Shown in pieces: positions 32,419 through 42,700 of a stretch of 64,000 bases of DNA (positions are counted from its first letter, which is position 1; each line of letters begins with the position of its first letter). Source of the DNA: DASZVB01 sp036272055 (GTDB lineage Bacteria; Myxococcota_A; Polyangia; Polyangiales; Polyangiaceae); NCBI GenBank assembly GCA_036272055.1, contig DATAZL010000145.1, positions 49,166-113,165 on the forward strand, written 5' to 3'. The notes under the pieces were generated by a model. The model ran no database searches. It was not told where the DNA came from and saw only the letters and a list, made by a program, of their open reading frames with translations. Position numbers and translations under genes: made by a program.

Positions 32419-33546
32419 TCACTCGGCCGCTGAGCGAAGCTCCGGCACAGAGCTCTCTTTCGGATCGATCACGCCGAGGCGCTCGACGACCTCGAAGCGA
32501 CCCTCGTGGGCCTGCGCGATGTACATGTTCATGCGAACGTGGTGCTGCCCTGGCACCATCTCCGCGGGCCCGCCGGGTCCCTCGCCGATACGGGCGTGGT
32601 CCAGCGCTCGGATCACCGCGTCTCGGTCGATCGAACCGGCTTCCTTCACCGCCGCTGCCCAGAGCATCATCCCACGCCAGAGGCCGGAGCACGCGCTGCC
32701 CCCCGTGAACTTGGCGGCGCCGGGGAAAAGGCTCTCGTACTGGCCGAGAAGCTTCTGACTGAACGGGTCGGTGACCGACTGGTAGTAGTCGAGGCAGCCA
32801 TAGAGTCCCTCCACGAGCGGCGCCGGCACCATGTTGAGGAAGTTTTCGTCGAAGTAGGTGCAGACGAGCTTGCCGCCGTTCTGCGTGAAACCGGATGCAT
32901 GGAGCTGCTCGAGGAACGGCGTGAGCCCGGGGGGCACCGTCGTGTTGAAGACGACCTCGGTACCGCTCTCGAGGATCTTCTCGATCGTCTTGCCGTAGTC
33001 GGCGTGGTCGAGAGGGAAGTACTCCTCGCCGACGATGGTGCCACCGTTGGCGGTGACGACCTCGCGAGCCTTCTTGTTCAAGAGGTGCGGCCAGATGTAG
33101 TCGGCCGACGGCAGATAGAACTTCTTTGCGCCGGTTCGCTTCATCAGCCAGGGGATCAGCGGCTCGACCTGCTGCGCCGGGACCGGGCCGGTGCAGAAGA
33201 TGAGCGGGTCACACTCCTGCCCCTCGTATTGCTCCGGATAGATGTAGAGCTTCTTGCCCTTCACGACCGCGGGGCCCTTGATGGCCTGCCGGGTGGAGCT
33301 GTAGATGCCCCCGAAGATCACATCGACATTGTCGTGCTCGACCAGCTTCGTGGCCTTCGCTTCCGCCACGCTGTCGATGGTGGCGCTATCTTCCAGGAAG
33401 AGCTCGAGGCGGCGCCCGAGAAGCCCACCTTTCGCGTTGAGATCGTCCAGGACCATCCGGGCGACGTTGGCGTTGGCGATTCCGATGAACGACAGCGGAC
33501 CGGTCTGATCCGCGATGACGCCCACCCTGATGACGGATTCCTTCAT
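32419..33546 (-). CDS. AmiC/UrtA-type ligand-binding protein without signal peptide
   Basis: 375-residue type I periplasmic-binding fold (Peripla_BP_5/6), related to amide/urea/branched-chain amino-acid binding proteins (FmdD, UrtA, AmiC). Typical blocks are IRVGVIADQTGPLSFIG, IFGGIYSSTRQAIKG, YPEQYEGQECDPLIFCTG and DHADYGKTIEKI. The first residues MKESVIRVGV leave no room for a signal peptide. A clear AGGAGA site 5 nt upstream fixes this ATG. A cytosolic location, as for the amide sensor AmiC, is therefore likely. No permease or ATPase genes are adjacent. The next gene upstream is an HD-domain/LuxR regulator that could be its partner. The ligand is unknown. Confidence 0.8.
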   Translation of the reverse strand: MKESVIRVGVIADQTGPLSFIGIANANVARMVLDDLNAKGGLLGRRLELFLEDSATIDSVAEAKATKLVEHDNVDVIFGGIYSSTRQAIKGPAVVKGKKLYIYPEQYEGQECDPLIFCTGPVPAQQVEPLIPWLMKRTGAKKFYLPSADYIWPHLLNKKAREVVTANGGTIVGEEYFPLDHADYGKTIEKILESGTEVVFNTTVPPGLTPFLEQLHASGFTQNGGKLVCTYFDENFLNMVPAPLVEGLYGCLDYYQSVTDPFSQKLLGQYESLFPGAAKFTGGSACSGLWRGMMLWAAAVKEAGSIDRDAVIRALDHARIGEGPGGPAEMVPGQHHVRMNMYIAQAHEGRFEVVERLGVIDPKESSVPELRSAAE

Positions 33547-33551
33547 GGCAT

Positions 33552-33557
33552 TCTCCT
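33552..33557 (-). promoter_or_regulatory. Ribosome-binding site fixing start of binding protein
   Basis: AGGAGA on the minus strand, 5 nt before the ATG at 33546. It supports a product without signal peptide. Confidence 0.7.
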
Positions 33558-33640
33558 GTTCTTTGGTGCCGAAGCCTCATGGCCCCGGAGCACGTCAGGA
33601 GGATGCCGACCGCCGTCAGCCCGGACATGGGGTGAACACC

Positions 33641-35218
33641 CTAGGCCGAGTACGATCCCTGATGGACCAGGCCCCGCTCCAGAGCGAAGAGAGCCGCTCC
33701 GGCACGCGTGCTGACCCCGATCTTCGAATACAGGCTCTGAATATGGTTGTCCGCGGTCTTCGGCGCGATCTCGAGCTTCTGCGCGGTCTCCTTTGCCGTC
33801 AGGCCGGCTGCGATGAGGCGCAGCACCTCGAGCTCGCGCGAGGTGAGCCCCGCGATGCGCTCTGATGTCGCCCGGCGCGAAGGAAGCCCGGCGCAAGCGA
33901 GAACGGCCTCCACGGCGTCGGGGCAAAGCGCGCCCGCCTTGACCGCGCTCCGGACGATCGCCGCGGCAGCAGCGTCGCTCAGCGGAGGCCGATACGGTCG
34001 GGCTTCGCGTGCGGTCTGGAACGCCTCTGCGACGGCGAGCACCCGCGCGGCGGGCGGCAGATCCTGAGCGCGGCAATTCTTGTAGTAGCCGCTCCCGTCC
34101 AGACGCTCGTGATGGCGCTGGACGAGCGTCGCGACGAGCTTGCCGTCACCGCCCAGCGCCGCGAGTGCACGCTCGCTGTGATACGGGTGAAGATGCGCAG
34201 CGTCCGTCTCCCGCTCGGTCAGCGCGGAAGCACGCATCCAGGTCGAGACGGGCACCGTCAGCTCGCCGAGATCGTGGGTGTAGGCCGCCCAGCGCGCGGC
34301 GCGAACGTCGGCCGCGGGCAGCCCGAGACGCTTGCATGCGGCTTCCGCGAGCGACGCGACGGCACGCGAATGGCCGAACGTGAACGGCATGCGCATATCG
34401 ATCATGTCGGCGATGGCCAGGTAGGCTTCTTCGCATGCCGCTTCGTCCAGCAGAGCATGTGGCTCGGGCTCGAGCGCCAGGATGGCCTCACGATCGAACG
34501 GCGCATCGAGCCCCGTGAACAGCGCCTCGGCGTGAGCAAGGAAGAGCTCGACGAGAGCTCGTTCATACGGACCATCGGCACGCTTCGCCATCAACGTGGT
34601 CATGCCCTCGAAGCCGTGCACCTCGACCAGCGCGATGGCGTCCTGCGCCAGCGTCACGAGGCGGACCTGGTACTTCACGGCATCGCCGGAAAGGCCGTGG
34701 GGCAAGCCTTTCCCGTCCCACCGCTCGTAGATCTGACCGAGGCTCTCGCGGAGCTCCTCCGGAAGACCGAGACGCTCGGCGATCCGCTTCGCAACCTCAC
34801 AATGCCCCGAGAGGATCGGAACGTTGACCTGCGCGGCTTCGGCGAGACCCCGCTCGACCGCTTTCTCCAGCTCGTCCGGTGGCAGGTCAGAAAAGTGCCG
34901 CTTGATGGCCCGGACGAACGTCGCCACAAACTCCGTCCGGTCGCCCATGTCGATGCGATGCAGGTCCCGGCGGAGCTGGATCTCGTCGCCCCACGCCGCC
35001 GCGAGGAGGTGCGAATCTGCGTTACAGCCGATGTACCGGAGGAGGGCCTGGTGATAGACGGCGCGCCGCATCCCCTCGTCGACGCGGGCGACCTCCGCCA
35101 GCCGCATCGCGAGCACGCACGATCTCAGCGCGAAATCCCGCGAGTGCCCCGTCGCGAGGTCCGTCGCGTACGCCAGCGCCATCAAGAAATCCGCTCGTCG
35201 TACCGTCGATGTTGGCAT
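33641..35218 (-). CDS. HD/HD-GYP-like regulator with LuxR-type DNA-binding domain
   Basis: 525 residues (ATG 35218; an upstream start at 35239 adds seven). The N-terminal half is a degenerate HD-like helical domain (LSGHCEVAKRIAERLGL, YERWDGKGLPHGLSGD). The central part is a second HD-GYP-like domain with FTFGHSRAVASLAEAACKRL, YTHDLGELTVP and HHERLDGSGYY. The usual HHExxDGxGYP ends in Tyr instead of Pro. The C-terminal ~60 residues are a GerE/LuxR helix-turn-helix (LTSRELEVLRLIAAGLTAKE, NHIQSLYSKIGV). It therefore probably couples cyclic-dinucleotide-type hydrolysis or sensing to transcription. The gene lies 94 nt upstream of the binding-protein gene, same strand. Confidence 0.85.
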   Translation of the reverse strand: MPTSTVRRADFLMALAYATDLATGHSRDFALRSCVLAMRLAEVARVDEGMRRAVYHQALLRYIGCNADSHLLAAAWGDEIQLRRDLHRIDMGDRTEFVATFVRAIKRHFSDLPPDELEKAVERGLAEAAQVNVPILSGHCEVAKRIAERLGLPEELRESLGQIYERWDGKGLPHGLSGDAVKYQVRLVTLAQDAIALVEVHGFEGMTTLMAKRADGPYERALVELFLAHAEALFTGLDAPFDREAILALEPEPHALLDEAACEEAYLAIADMIDMRMPFTFGHSRAVASLAEAACKRLGLPAADVRAARWAAYTHDLGELTVPVSTWMRASALTERETDAAHLHPYHSERALAALGGDGKLVATLVQRHHERLDGSGYYKNCRAQDLPPAARVLAVAEAFQTAREARPYRPPLSDAAAAAIVRSAVKAGALCPDAVEAVLACAGLPSRRATSERIAGLTSRELEVLRLIAAGLTAKETAQKLEIAPKTADNHIQSLYSKIGVSTRAGAALFALERGLVHQGSYSA

Positions 35219-35348
35219 TGCCGTCTCGCTCCGGATCAATAACGGGTGAGGCTCACCTTACACCGCGGAACCGTCGGCAGATCGCCAATGCTCCGTGTTC
35301 CGAGCAGCGCAACCTCGTTCACGTCCGATAGGCTCCGCCGCCTATCGA

Positions 35349-36404
35349 TCAGTCGACACTCGGATTGCATCGGCCGAGTGGGGAGCATCGCGGTTGAGGT
35401 GCCGGCGGCACGTCTACCGTGAACGTCTCGAGCACTCCGCCTTTGCACACGGAGTCCTTGGTCTCGAGACACTTCACGGTGAAGCGCAGCGTCGCACCCT
35501 GGTCGTCGATGACGACGTAATTGAAGGCGCGCCGCCTTCCGTCGGGGGTGACGTAGGCGGGGGCCGGATGGGCGTCCTTGCCAACGTGATACTCGACGCG
35601 AGGGCCACCACCGCCGCCACTGACGACGAAGGTGCGGTGGTTCACGACGAAGTGTTCGTATCCGTGGACGTGACCGGTAACGAACGCGACGGTCTTCCGG
35701 TACGCGAAGAAACGTGGAACGAGGTCATCGTGTACGTAGCTGGACGGCCCGACGCACTTCGCGTTCGTGTAAGCGGGATGATGCGCGAAGACGAGCACGC
35801 CGCGGATGGTGGGGTCGTGCTCGTACGCGCGGAGACGTTCTTCGAACCAGCGCGTCTGTTCCTCGGCGTCGTTGCCGCTCAGATTCGAGTCGAGGAAGAC
35901 GAGCCCGAGCCCGTGGTGCCGGAAGGTGTAGAAGGTGCCGTGGTCGAGGATCGGGAAACGACGGGCCGCCTCGCGCAGACCGACCGGGCGATTCGTCCAG
36001 GTGTCGTGGTTGCCCAGAACCGGATAGATGCGAACGCCGCGGCTGGTCAGCGGTGAGAGCAGCCTGTCGGCATATTCCCAGTGCTCGGGGATACCGCCGA
36101 TGTCCACGAAGTCGCCCAGATGAACGACGAACGCGGGGTGCTCGTCGTTCGCGAGACGTGTGATGAGAGCGCGACGCGCGTCTTCGTTCTGCTCGCGACC
36201 GATACACAGCTCGGGAAACGACGTCCTCTGCGTGTCGCCTATGACGACGATGGGCCCATCGATCGCGGAAGTCGGCGGCGCGGCGTAGTGCATGGGCGGA
36301 ATGGGCCTGGTGCAGGCCGTCACCGAAGCGACCAGCAGAGCCCACGTGCCGCTGCTCTCGAACGGGCGTGCAGCCCGTCGTGGTCGCTCTCGCGATCTCT
36401 TCAC
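35349..36404 (-). CDS. Calcineurin-like metallophosphoesterase lipoprotein
   Basis: 351-residue phosphoesterase with the complete two-metal motif set: GDTQ (56-59), GDFVD (97-101), GNHD (131-134), HHP (208-210) and GHVHGYEH (244-251). The N-terminus has a hydrophobic segment and a Cys at VASVTACTRP, consistent with a lipoprotein or periplasmic anchor. The C-terminal tail is Cys-containing. It may act as a purple-acid-phosphatase-like or 5'-nucleotidase-like enzyme; the substrate cannot be read. Divergent from the FAD oxidase, which may share the 36405-36558 promoter region. Confidence 0.88.
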   Translation of the reverse strand: MKRSRERPRRAARPFESSGTWALLVASVTACTRPIPPMHYAAPPTSAIDGPIVVIGDTQRTSFPELCIGREQNEDARRALITRLANDEHPAFVVHLGDFVDIGGIPEHWEYADRLLSPLTSRGVRIYPVLGNHDTWTNRPVGLREAARRFPILDHGTFYTFRHHGLGLVFLDSNLSGNDAEEQTRWFEERLRAYEHDPTIRGVLVFAHHPAYTNAKCVGPSSYVHDDLVPRFFAYRKTVAFVTGHVHGYEHFVVNHRTFVVSGGGGGPRVEYHVGKDAHPAPAYVTPDGRRRAFNYVVIDDQGATLRFTVKCLETKDSVCKGGVLETFTVDVPPAPQPRCSPLGRCNPSVD

Positions 36405-36558
36405 GTCGGCATCCTAGCGTTTCCGGGAGTCGCGTTGTGCCCATGGTGGGCTGTCGGTCGTGAGCATTAGTTCGAGCGAGGCTGGCGTCGATCGTCCAAG
36501 AGCCACATTGTGCCCACGAGGGTGGTCGCTGCGCGTGCCGTTGGATATATTCGCCGCC

Positions 36559-38238
36559 ATGCGCTTGTCCCGGAGGGACCTCCTTGCCGCCATAGCGGCT
36601 TCCGTCTTCACGCCGGCATGCGGCAAGTCCTCGCTCGGGAAATGCTGCGCCAACTGGGCCCTTCCGGAAGCTGCGCTACCGCCGCCTGAGCTGCTGCCGC
36701 TCTGTGGTGTTCCCGTCACGCGCGAGCGTATCTTCGCGTTCGACGAGATCCGTTATGCGACGCCAACCGTCTACAGACCCAAAAACGCCGGGGATATCGC
36801 GAGCATTCTGTGTTTCGCGCGCCAGGCACACCGCCGCGTCACCGTTCGTGGTGGCGGCAACTCGTTCGACGGCCAATCACTGAACGACGACATCGTCATT
36901 CAGATGGGCAAAGGCTTCGCGCACGTCGGATGTCCCGACCAAGACGACCATGGGTTCTTCATCGAGGTCGGCGCGGCGGCTACCTGGTGGGACGTGCTCA
37001 AGAAGCTTGCCCCGCTCGGTCTCTTCCCGCCGTCGATGGCGACCGCGGGAAGTGCAATGGTGGGCGGTACCCTATCGGCTGATTGCGTCTCGCGCATGTC
37101 TTGCACGACGGGGAAGGAGGGCGCGCAGGTCCGCTGGTTCGAGATGGTCCTGATGGACGGCTCAACCGTCGCGTGCTTGCGAAATGATCCCGATGCGGAT
37201 CGGCAGAGGCTCTTCAACGCAGTCATAGGCGGCTTCGGCTACCTCGGCATCATCACCAAGGTTTGCTTCGATCTGATGGTCGTCCGCAGCTACGCGAACA
37301 CGCCGGGTGAGAACCCGGTCGTGCTGACGCGGTCCACGCGATACGGCTCGTTCGTCGACTGGGACGAGCTGCTCCTGATGCTGAACCAGAAGGGGCGTCA
37401 GAGCCGTATCGAGTACGAGCGCACGAGGGACCGCTCCCGCGCAGCCGTTCACGACCCGTCGAAGGCGATGGCTCCCGCCTGGCCCGCGCTATCGATCCCG
37501 GTGTTCCTGAGCGGCCCGGGCCTCGGCGCGAACCTCTTCGAGCAAGGCTTCGGCGACCATCGTCCCTTGAAGCGAACGCCGGGTGGCGTGTTCACGACGG
37601 ATTCGAACTTCATCGCGGAGGCGGAGTACGCCACGTCGTGGTTTCCGACGCTGATCGAGTTCGCGGTGGACCTCGGGTGCCCACAGGGCGAGTTCGTCGA
37701 CGAGCTCTTCGGGTGGGCGTTCTTCCTCGGGAACTCGACGAGCCGTGCCAAGGCGAACGCCCACTGCGCGAACCCTCGCGAGCGGTTGAACTTCAATCAG
37801 CAGAGCTTCGCGTTACCCGCGGGGCCGAACGAGGACGCGCCCGATACCCGTGCCACGCGGCGTTTCATGGAGCTGCTCGTGGGACGGCTTCATGCCTGTG
37901 GCCTCCGTCCGGTGGATATCGACTTACTGTACGTGCCGCCCGACGAGTTCCTGATGTCGGCGAGCAACAATCTGCCGAGCTACCTGGTGACGATCGCGTT
38001 TTCCAACGTGAACGCTCCGGTGATGCCCGCGGTGCTGAACGACTTCCTGTGCGATGCGAGCCGCGATTGCCGCTTGCTCGGCGGACGAGTGCACCTCGTG
38101 AAGAACATCGTGGCCGACCCCGCCGATCTCCGGGCCATGTACGGCGATGCCGCCCGTGAGATGCTCCGGCTCAAGAGCGCGTACGACCCGACCGGCGTGC
38201 TGCGGAACGAGTTCTTCGGCCGGGTCTTCGAGACATGA
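36559..38238 (+). CDS. Tat-exported FAD-linked oxidase (FAD_binding_4)
   Basis: 559-residue flavoprotein of the vanillyl-alcohol-oxidase/aldonolactone-oxidase type. The N-terminus LSRRDLLAAIAASV is a twin-arginine signal and is followed by TPACG, a possible lipobox. The FAD-binding domain shows TPTVYRPKNAGDIASILCFA, the loop VRGGGNSFDGQSLND, and GGTLSADCVSRMSC with GGFGYLGIITKVCF. The position that often carries covalent His in this loop is Asn, so FAD is probably bound non-covalently. The C-terminus DPTGVLRNEFFGRVF is typical of the aldonolactone oxidase group. The stop overlaps the next ATG by 4 nt, coupling it to an outer-membrane barrel. Electron acceptor and substrate unknown. Confidence 0.85.
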   Translation: MRLSRRDLLAAIAASVFTPACGKSSLGKCCANWALPEAALPPPELLPLCGVPVTRERIFAFDEIRYATPTVYRPKNAGDIASILCFARQAHRRVTVRGGGNSFDGQSLNDDIVIQMGKGFAHVGCPDQDDHGFFIEVGAAATWWDVLKKLAPLGLFPPSMATAGSAMVGGTLSADCVSRMSCTTGKEGAQVRWFEMVLMDGSTVACLRNDPDADRQRLFNAVIGGFGYLGIITKVCFDLMVVRSYANTPGENPVVLTRSTRYGSFVDWDELLLMLNQKGRQSRIEYERTRDRSRAAVHDPSKAMAPAWPALSIPVFLSGPGLGANLFEQGFGDHRPLKRTPGGVFTTDSNFIAEAEYATSWFPTLIEFAVDLGCPQGEFVDELFGWAFFLGNSTSRAKANAHCANPRERLNFNQQSFALPAGPNEDAPDTRATRRFMELLVGRLHACGLRPVDIDLLYVPPDEFLMSASNNLPSYLVTIAFSNVNAPVMPAVLNDFLCDASRDCRLLGGRVHLVKNIVADPADLRAMYGDAAREMLRLKSAYDPTGVLRNEFFGRVFET

Positions 38239-39716
38239 AGCCCTGGTCGGTGGTTGCATTTGCGATTCCGGCGCTGCTCGGATCGACGCCGGCGCAAGGA
38301 GCGCCACCGGATCTGCCGCGACCGCCGCCGACCATCACCGAGCCCCTCGACGATCCGCCCCTCTTCGGCGACAAGGACGGGCTCGTCTTTTTCCGCGACC
38401 CGCTCGACTATATCCGGCTCTATCCGCACGCGACCGTCAGCGCGGATGGCCACGGGTTCCTCGCTCCCCAGATTGGCACGTTGCAGAAGTCCGTCGCCGG
38501 CGCCGATCTCGGTGCGCGATTCTTCCTGCGCGAGGCGCGTCTTTCTCTGGGCGGCGAGATAATCCAGCGCTTCGCGTTCGATGTGGGACTCAATCTCGTC
38601 GCGAACCCGGCGATCGACGGCGCGCGCGCCGACGGCACAAGGACGGTCGTTGCACTGTCCGACGCCTGGGCGTCCACGGACCAGGGGCGCGGTCTCCTGT
38701 TCACGGCGGGCTATTACCAGATGCCGTTCTCGATCGAGAACCGGACCGCGCACGGCGATCTGCCGATGCTCGAACGAAACCTCGCCATTCGTGGCTTCGT
38801 GGTGCCGGGCGGTCAGGTGCTGGGTGCATCCGTCAGTGGCGTCGCCCTGAAGGACGTCGCTCGCTGGGATCTCGGCGTCTTCGGCGCCGAGAGCTGGGCA
38901 CCCGGCGACATCGAGCGCAGCATGCAGTACGTCGGGCGCGTCCGGGTGCTCCCGTTCGCTCCCGAGGCGCATTCGCCGATCCGTGGATTGCAGATCGGCA
39001 TGAGCGCGCGTCTCGGATGGCGGAACCCGCGCGACTCGCACGAGGACATCCCCGCGATCAACACGAACCAGGGTTTTGCCCTGTTCAAGCCGACGTTCGA
39101 GCAAGACGGTCGTACCGTGCACGTCGTTCCGGACGGGGCACAGTGGGCGATCGGACCCGAGTTTCGACTGCCGGTTCAGTCCTTCGTGTTCACCTCCGAG
39201 GCGTATTGGGTGACACGTCACACGTCCGAGACGATCGAGGGACGACCACGCGACGTCGAACGACTCGGGAGCCTCGAAGGGTGGGGCTGGTACGTGCAGC
39301 TCTCCTGCTGGATCCTCCAGGCCCTGAAAGTCATCGACGGCGAGCCGCCGAGCGCCGGCGAATACCCGCACCCCGAACACCTCGAGCTCGCCAATCTGCC
39401 GCCGAAGGTGGGCCGCTACGGCATCGAGCTCGCCGTGATCGGCGCCGGCGTGAACGGCCAGTACCTCGGCGCTTCACGCGCCGGGACGCGCTCCGATGTA
39501 GCGGCGACGAACATCGAGGCGTATCAGATCGGCGGCTCGATCAACTACTGGCAGACCTCGCGGTTTCGCGCGAGCTTCTCGTACAACGCGTTCTACGTAC
39601 CGCGCAGTGGCTCGGACGGGAACCTGCTCGTCGTTCCGAGCAACATCGCGCCGGTGGCGGACCTCGGCACCCACACCATCCACGAGGTCGGCGGGCGCGT
39701 GAGTGTCATGTTCTGA
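38235..39716 (+). CDS. Outer-membrane porin-like beta-barrel
   Basis: 493-residue protein with a Sec signal (AIPALLGSTPAQG) and a Pro-rich N-terminal stretch. A long series of amphipathic strands resembles phosphate-selective porin O/P family barrels (FLREARLSLGGEIIQRFAFD, GRGLLFTAGYYQMPF, GWGWYVQLSCWILQ, RFRASFSYNAFYV). It ends in GGRVSVMF, a terminal aromatic residue typical of BAM substrates. The start overlaps the FAD oxidase stop (ATGA). It may admit the substrate of, or export the product of, the periplasmic oxidase. Its last 11 nt overlap the convergent giant-kinase gene. Confidence 0.8.
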   Translation: MKPWSVVAFAIPALLGSTPAQGAPPDLPRPPPTITEPLDDPPLFGDKDGLVFFRDPLDYIRLYPHATVSADGHGFLAPQIGTLQKSVAGADLGARFFLREARLSLGGEIIQRFAFDVGLNLVANPAIDGARADGTRTVVALSDAWASTDQGRGLLFTAGYYQMPFSIENRTAHGDLPMLERNLAIRGFVVPGGQVLGASVSGVALKDVARWDLGVFGAESWAPGDIERSMQYVGRVRVLPFAPEAHSPIRGLQIGMSARLGWRNPRDSHEDIPAINTNQGFALFKPTFEQDGRTVHVVPDGAQWAIGPEFRLPVQSFVFTSEAYWVTRHTSETIEGRPRDVERLGSLEGWGWYVQLSCWILQALKVIDGEPPSAGEYPHPEHLELANLPPKVGRYGIELAVIGAGVNGQYLGASRAGTRSDVAATNIEAYQIGGSINYWQTSRFRASFSYNAFYVPRSGSDGNLLVVPSNIAPVADLGTHTIHEVGGRVSVMF

Positions 39717-42700
39717 GCGGCGGAACACCAGGTGCCCATAGCCGCAGCATGCGCACCGGATCGAGCACGCCGAGCTCGGTGAGCTCTCGTTCCGCGACCA
39801 CGGTGCGCTCCAGGTCCCGCCCGGCGCACCCTGCCGCGTACCGCGCGGCTGCTGCGTGCAGCATCATCCCGTCGAGGGCATAGACCTGAGCGGCGCGCTC
39901 GAAACGAACGACGGCTTCTCGCGGCTCGTCCTTTTGCCAGGCAACCCCGCCACTGACGAGCTCCGACATCGCCGTCGCGAAGCCGAGGTTCTGTTCGCCG
40001 AGGTCTCGCGCGTATCCGACGACGCGAAGCAGGCAACGGGCGCGTTGGTCTGGGCTCTCGGCAGCTCGCGCGAGCTCCACGCGCGCCCGTAGCCCGAGAA
40101 CGTCGATGTGATGGATCTGCACGCGCACGTACTCGATACCGTCGAGTAGCTCAGCGCACAGCTCCGCCTGGTGATGGGCGTCGGTGACGCGGCCTTCGTA
40201 GAGCGCGGCTTGAGCGAGCGCATAGGCCGCGCAGAGGCGTGGCAGGTAGGCGAGCGAAGAGGACCACTGAGGCATCGCGTCGAGGCATTCACGCGCCACG
40301 CGAGCCGGATCGTCCAGAGCGAGCCCGACGATGTGGAGCGGACCGAGCACGAGCGTCGAGAGCGCGTAGTGATCGTTGCGAGCGCGCGCCAAGGCGACGA
40401 GCTCCGGCAAGCGTTCCGCGATGGCCCGCACCTTCCCCTGGTAAGCCATCGACCACAGCACGAAAGTTTGCGCGGTGACGACCTCCCAGGCGACGCCGGT
40501 ATAGCACTTGCGGAACACCGCTTCTGCGCGCGACGCACTGACCTCGCAGGCGCGAAAATCGCCGATGGCGATGGACGAAGCTGCCGTGCCTAGGGAAACC
40601 CACGCCTCGTTCTCTTCGGATGGAGACTTGGCCGCTATCTCACGGACGTACATCGAGAGCTCGGCGGCGAGTCGCCGCGCGGGGCCTCGCGCGAAGCTGA
40701 GAGACGCGGCGAGTGTCGCGGTCGCCTTGACGAGACTCTTCGGCTCGCCGAGGTCGAGCGCTAGACGGACGGCACGGGCCTGGAACTCGGTTCCGCGGAG
40801 CTGATGCACCATGCTGAGCCCGGACGCGAGGGTCTGACACGCATCGAACCTCAGGCGATCTTCCGCTCCCGCAGTGCCGTGCTGGGCCTGCCGGAAGCGC
40901 CGCGCGAAGAGCTTGAGCCACGAGAGCGACTTCGTCAGAGACAGCGCGACGCTGAGCTCGCTGTCCGGGACCGCGACGCCCAGCTCGCGCAGCACGGCCG
41001 ACGATATCTCGAGCCCGCGCTCGACGTGCCCCGAGCGCAGCAGCTGTTCACCGGCGCTCCGCCGCAGCTCGAGCGCTCGTGTTCCGTTCGACAGCGTGGC
41101 GGCGCGCAGATACGCCTCGGCCGAGTCCACGCCGCGTCCGAGGTTCGCGAAGGCGTGGCCGAGCCCCGCTTCGAGCGCCCAACGCTCGACGGAATCGCCG
41201 TCCGCGCGCAGCGCGAGCTCGTAGAAACGCGCGGCCTGCTCGAACGCCAGCTTGCTTGCCGCATGCTGAGCCGCTCGCTGTGCGTACCGCGCCGCGTCCG
41301 GAAACTTGCGCGCCTCGAAGGAGTGAAACGAGAGTGCGTCGAGTGCGTCGGTGTGTGTCGCTTCGAACACCCGGAGGAGCGCGGCGTGGATCGCGACCCG
41401 CACCGGTTCTGCGATCCTCGCCGCCACCAACTCACGAATGCGGTCGTGATACGTCTGCACTTCTGCGGCGGGGGCGGAGGATTGGAACGTGACGAGGTTC
41501 TCCGCGCGAAGGGCCGACAGCGCCCGGGAGTAGGCGTCCAGGCCGAGCTCCGCCGCGCCACGAACGACATCGTTCGGCAGCGGCGCCCGGGAGAGCGACA
41601 CCGTGTCGAGCACGCGCCGGCAGGCGTCGTCGAGTCCATCGATGCGCGCTCCGAGCGCGTGTTCGATATTGAGCGGCGAATTGGAATCGCGCGCCGCGAC
41701 GCCGTGCATGACGAGCTCGTGAATGAAGAGCGGGTTGCCACCCGATTGAACCGCGACCAGCGTGGTATCGATGGGCCGGAGCAACCCGTGCCAGCGCGCC
41801 AGCGCCGCGGCAAGCTCTTCGCTGTCCGCGGGCGGCAGAGGAGAAAGGCGGATCTCGGTCAGGTCCGGTGACGCGGCGAAGAGTTCCGAGAGTGGTCCGT
41901 TCGCGGTTCGGTCGAGCCGTCGTGCCGTGAATACGAGCAGCGCACGCGGAGCGTCAACGCCGCGGAAGAGCTCGGTGAGCAGCGCGGCGCTCTCGTCGTC
42001 GAGCCACTGCGCGTCGTCGATCCAGAGCACCAGCGGGCGCTCGTCGGAGAGTGCGCCCACCAGATCTTTGAGCGCCGCCATGCCGAGGCGGCGCGCCTCG
42101 AACGGATCTACGTCGGCGAGACTCGATGGCGCTGCCGAGCGAAAGCCGGGCACCGCGCGCAGCACGGGGAACATCCGGCTCAGCAGCGACGCGTGACGTG
42201 GGACGAAGAGGCGATCGCCGCTGTCGGACGTGGCCATTAGGTGCTTCGCGAGCGCGTCCACCACGAGATCGACGCCGCGAAAGGGCACCATCTCGCGGTC
42301 GTAGCAGCGCCCGCAGAGCGGCAGCGGCGCCTCGGTGTGCGTGCTCAGGCCGTCGATGAACGCGCGGAGCAGGGAGGATTTACCGACGCCAGACTCCCCC
42401 GTGACGAGGACCGTGCGACACGCGCCACCTCGCACCCGGGCCAGCGCCGATGTCAGGGTCTTCGACTCCGCCTGTCGCCCCACGAACACGGCGCGCGAGA
42501 AGTAGAGCTGAGAGCGAAAGCTCGCTCGTGAACGTTCGACGAGTACGTCCATGCCGAGGTGGCGCGCAATCTCGACTTCGCCCGCGCGATCGACGGGGTT
42601 GTGATCGAGCAGCTTCGTGCAGAGTGCGGCGAGATCCGAGGGCACGCTGGAGTCGAAGACCGGCGGGGTGGACCGCTTCAGCATGATGGCGCGATGAGGA

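Noticed and set aside
33386..33628. Signal-peptide-like start (MSGLTAVGILLTC) upstream of the binding protein
   Set aside because: It is in a different frame from the binding protein, and the AGGAGA site before the 33546 ATG supports the signal-less start. A frameshift joining them is possible but has no direct support.
35236..35472. 78-residue minus-strand open frame between the HD regulator and the phosphoesterase
   Set aside because: It has no ribosome site or domain, is Arg-rich and overlaps the 3' end of the phosphoesterase gene.
37980..39883. Long open frames on both strands over the FAD oxidase and barrel genes
   Set aside because: Arg-rich or charged noise. The real genes carry signal peptides, family motifs and an ATGA overlap.
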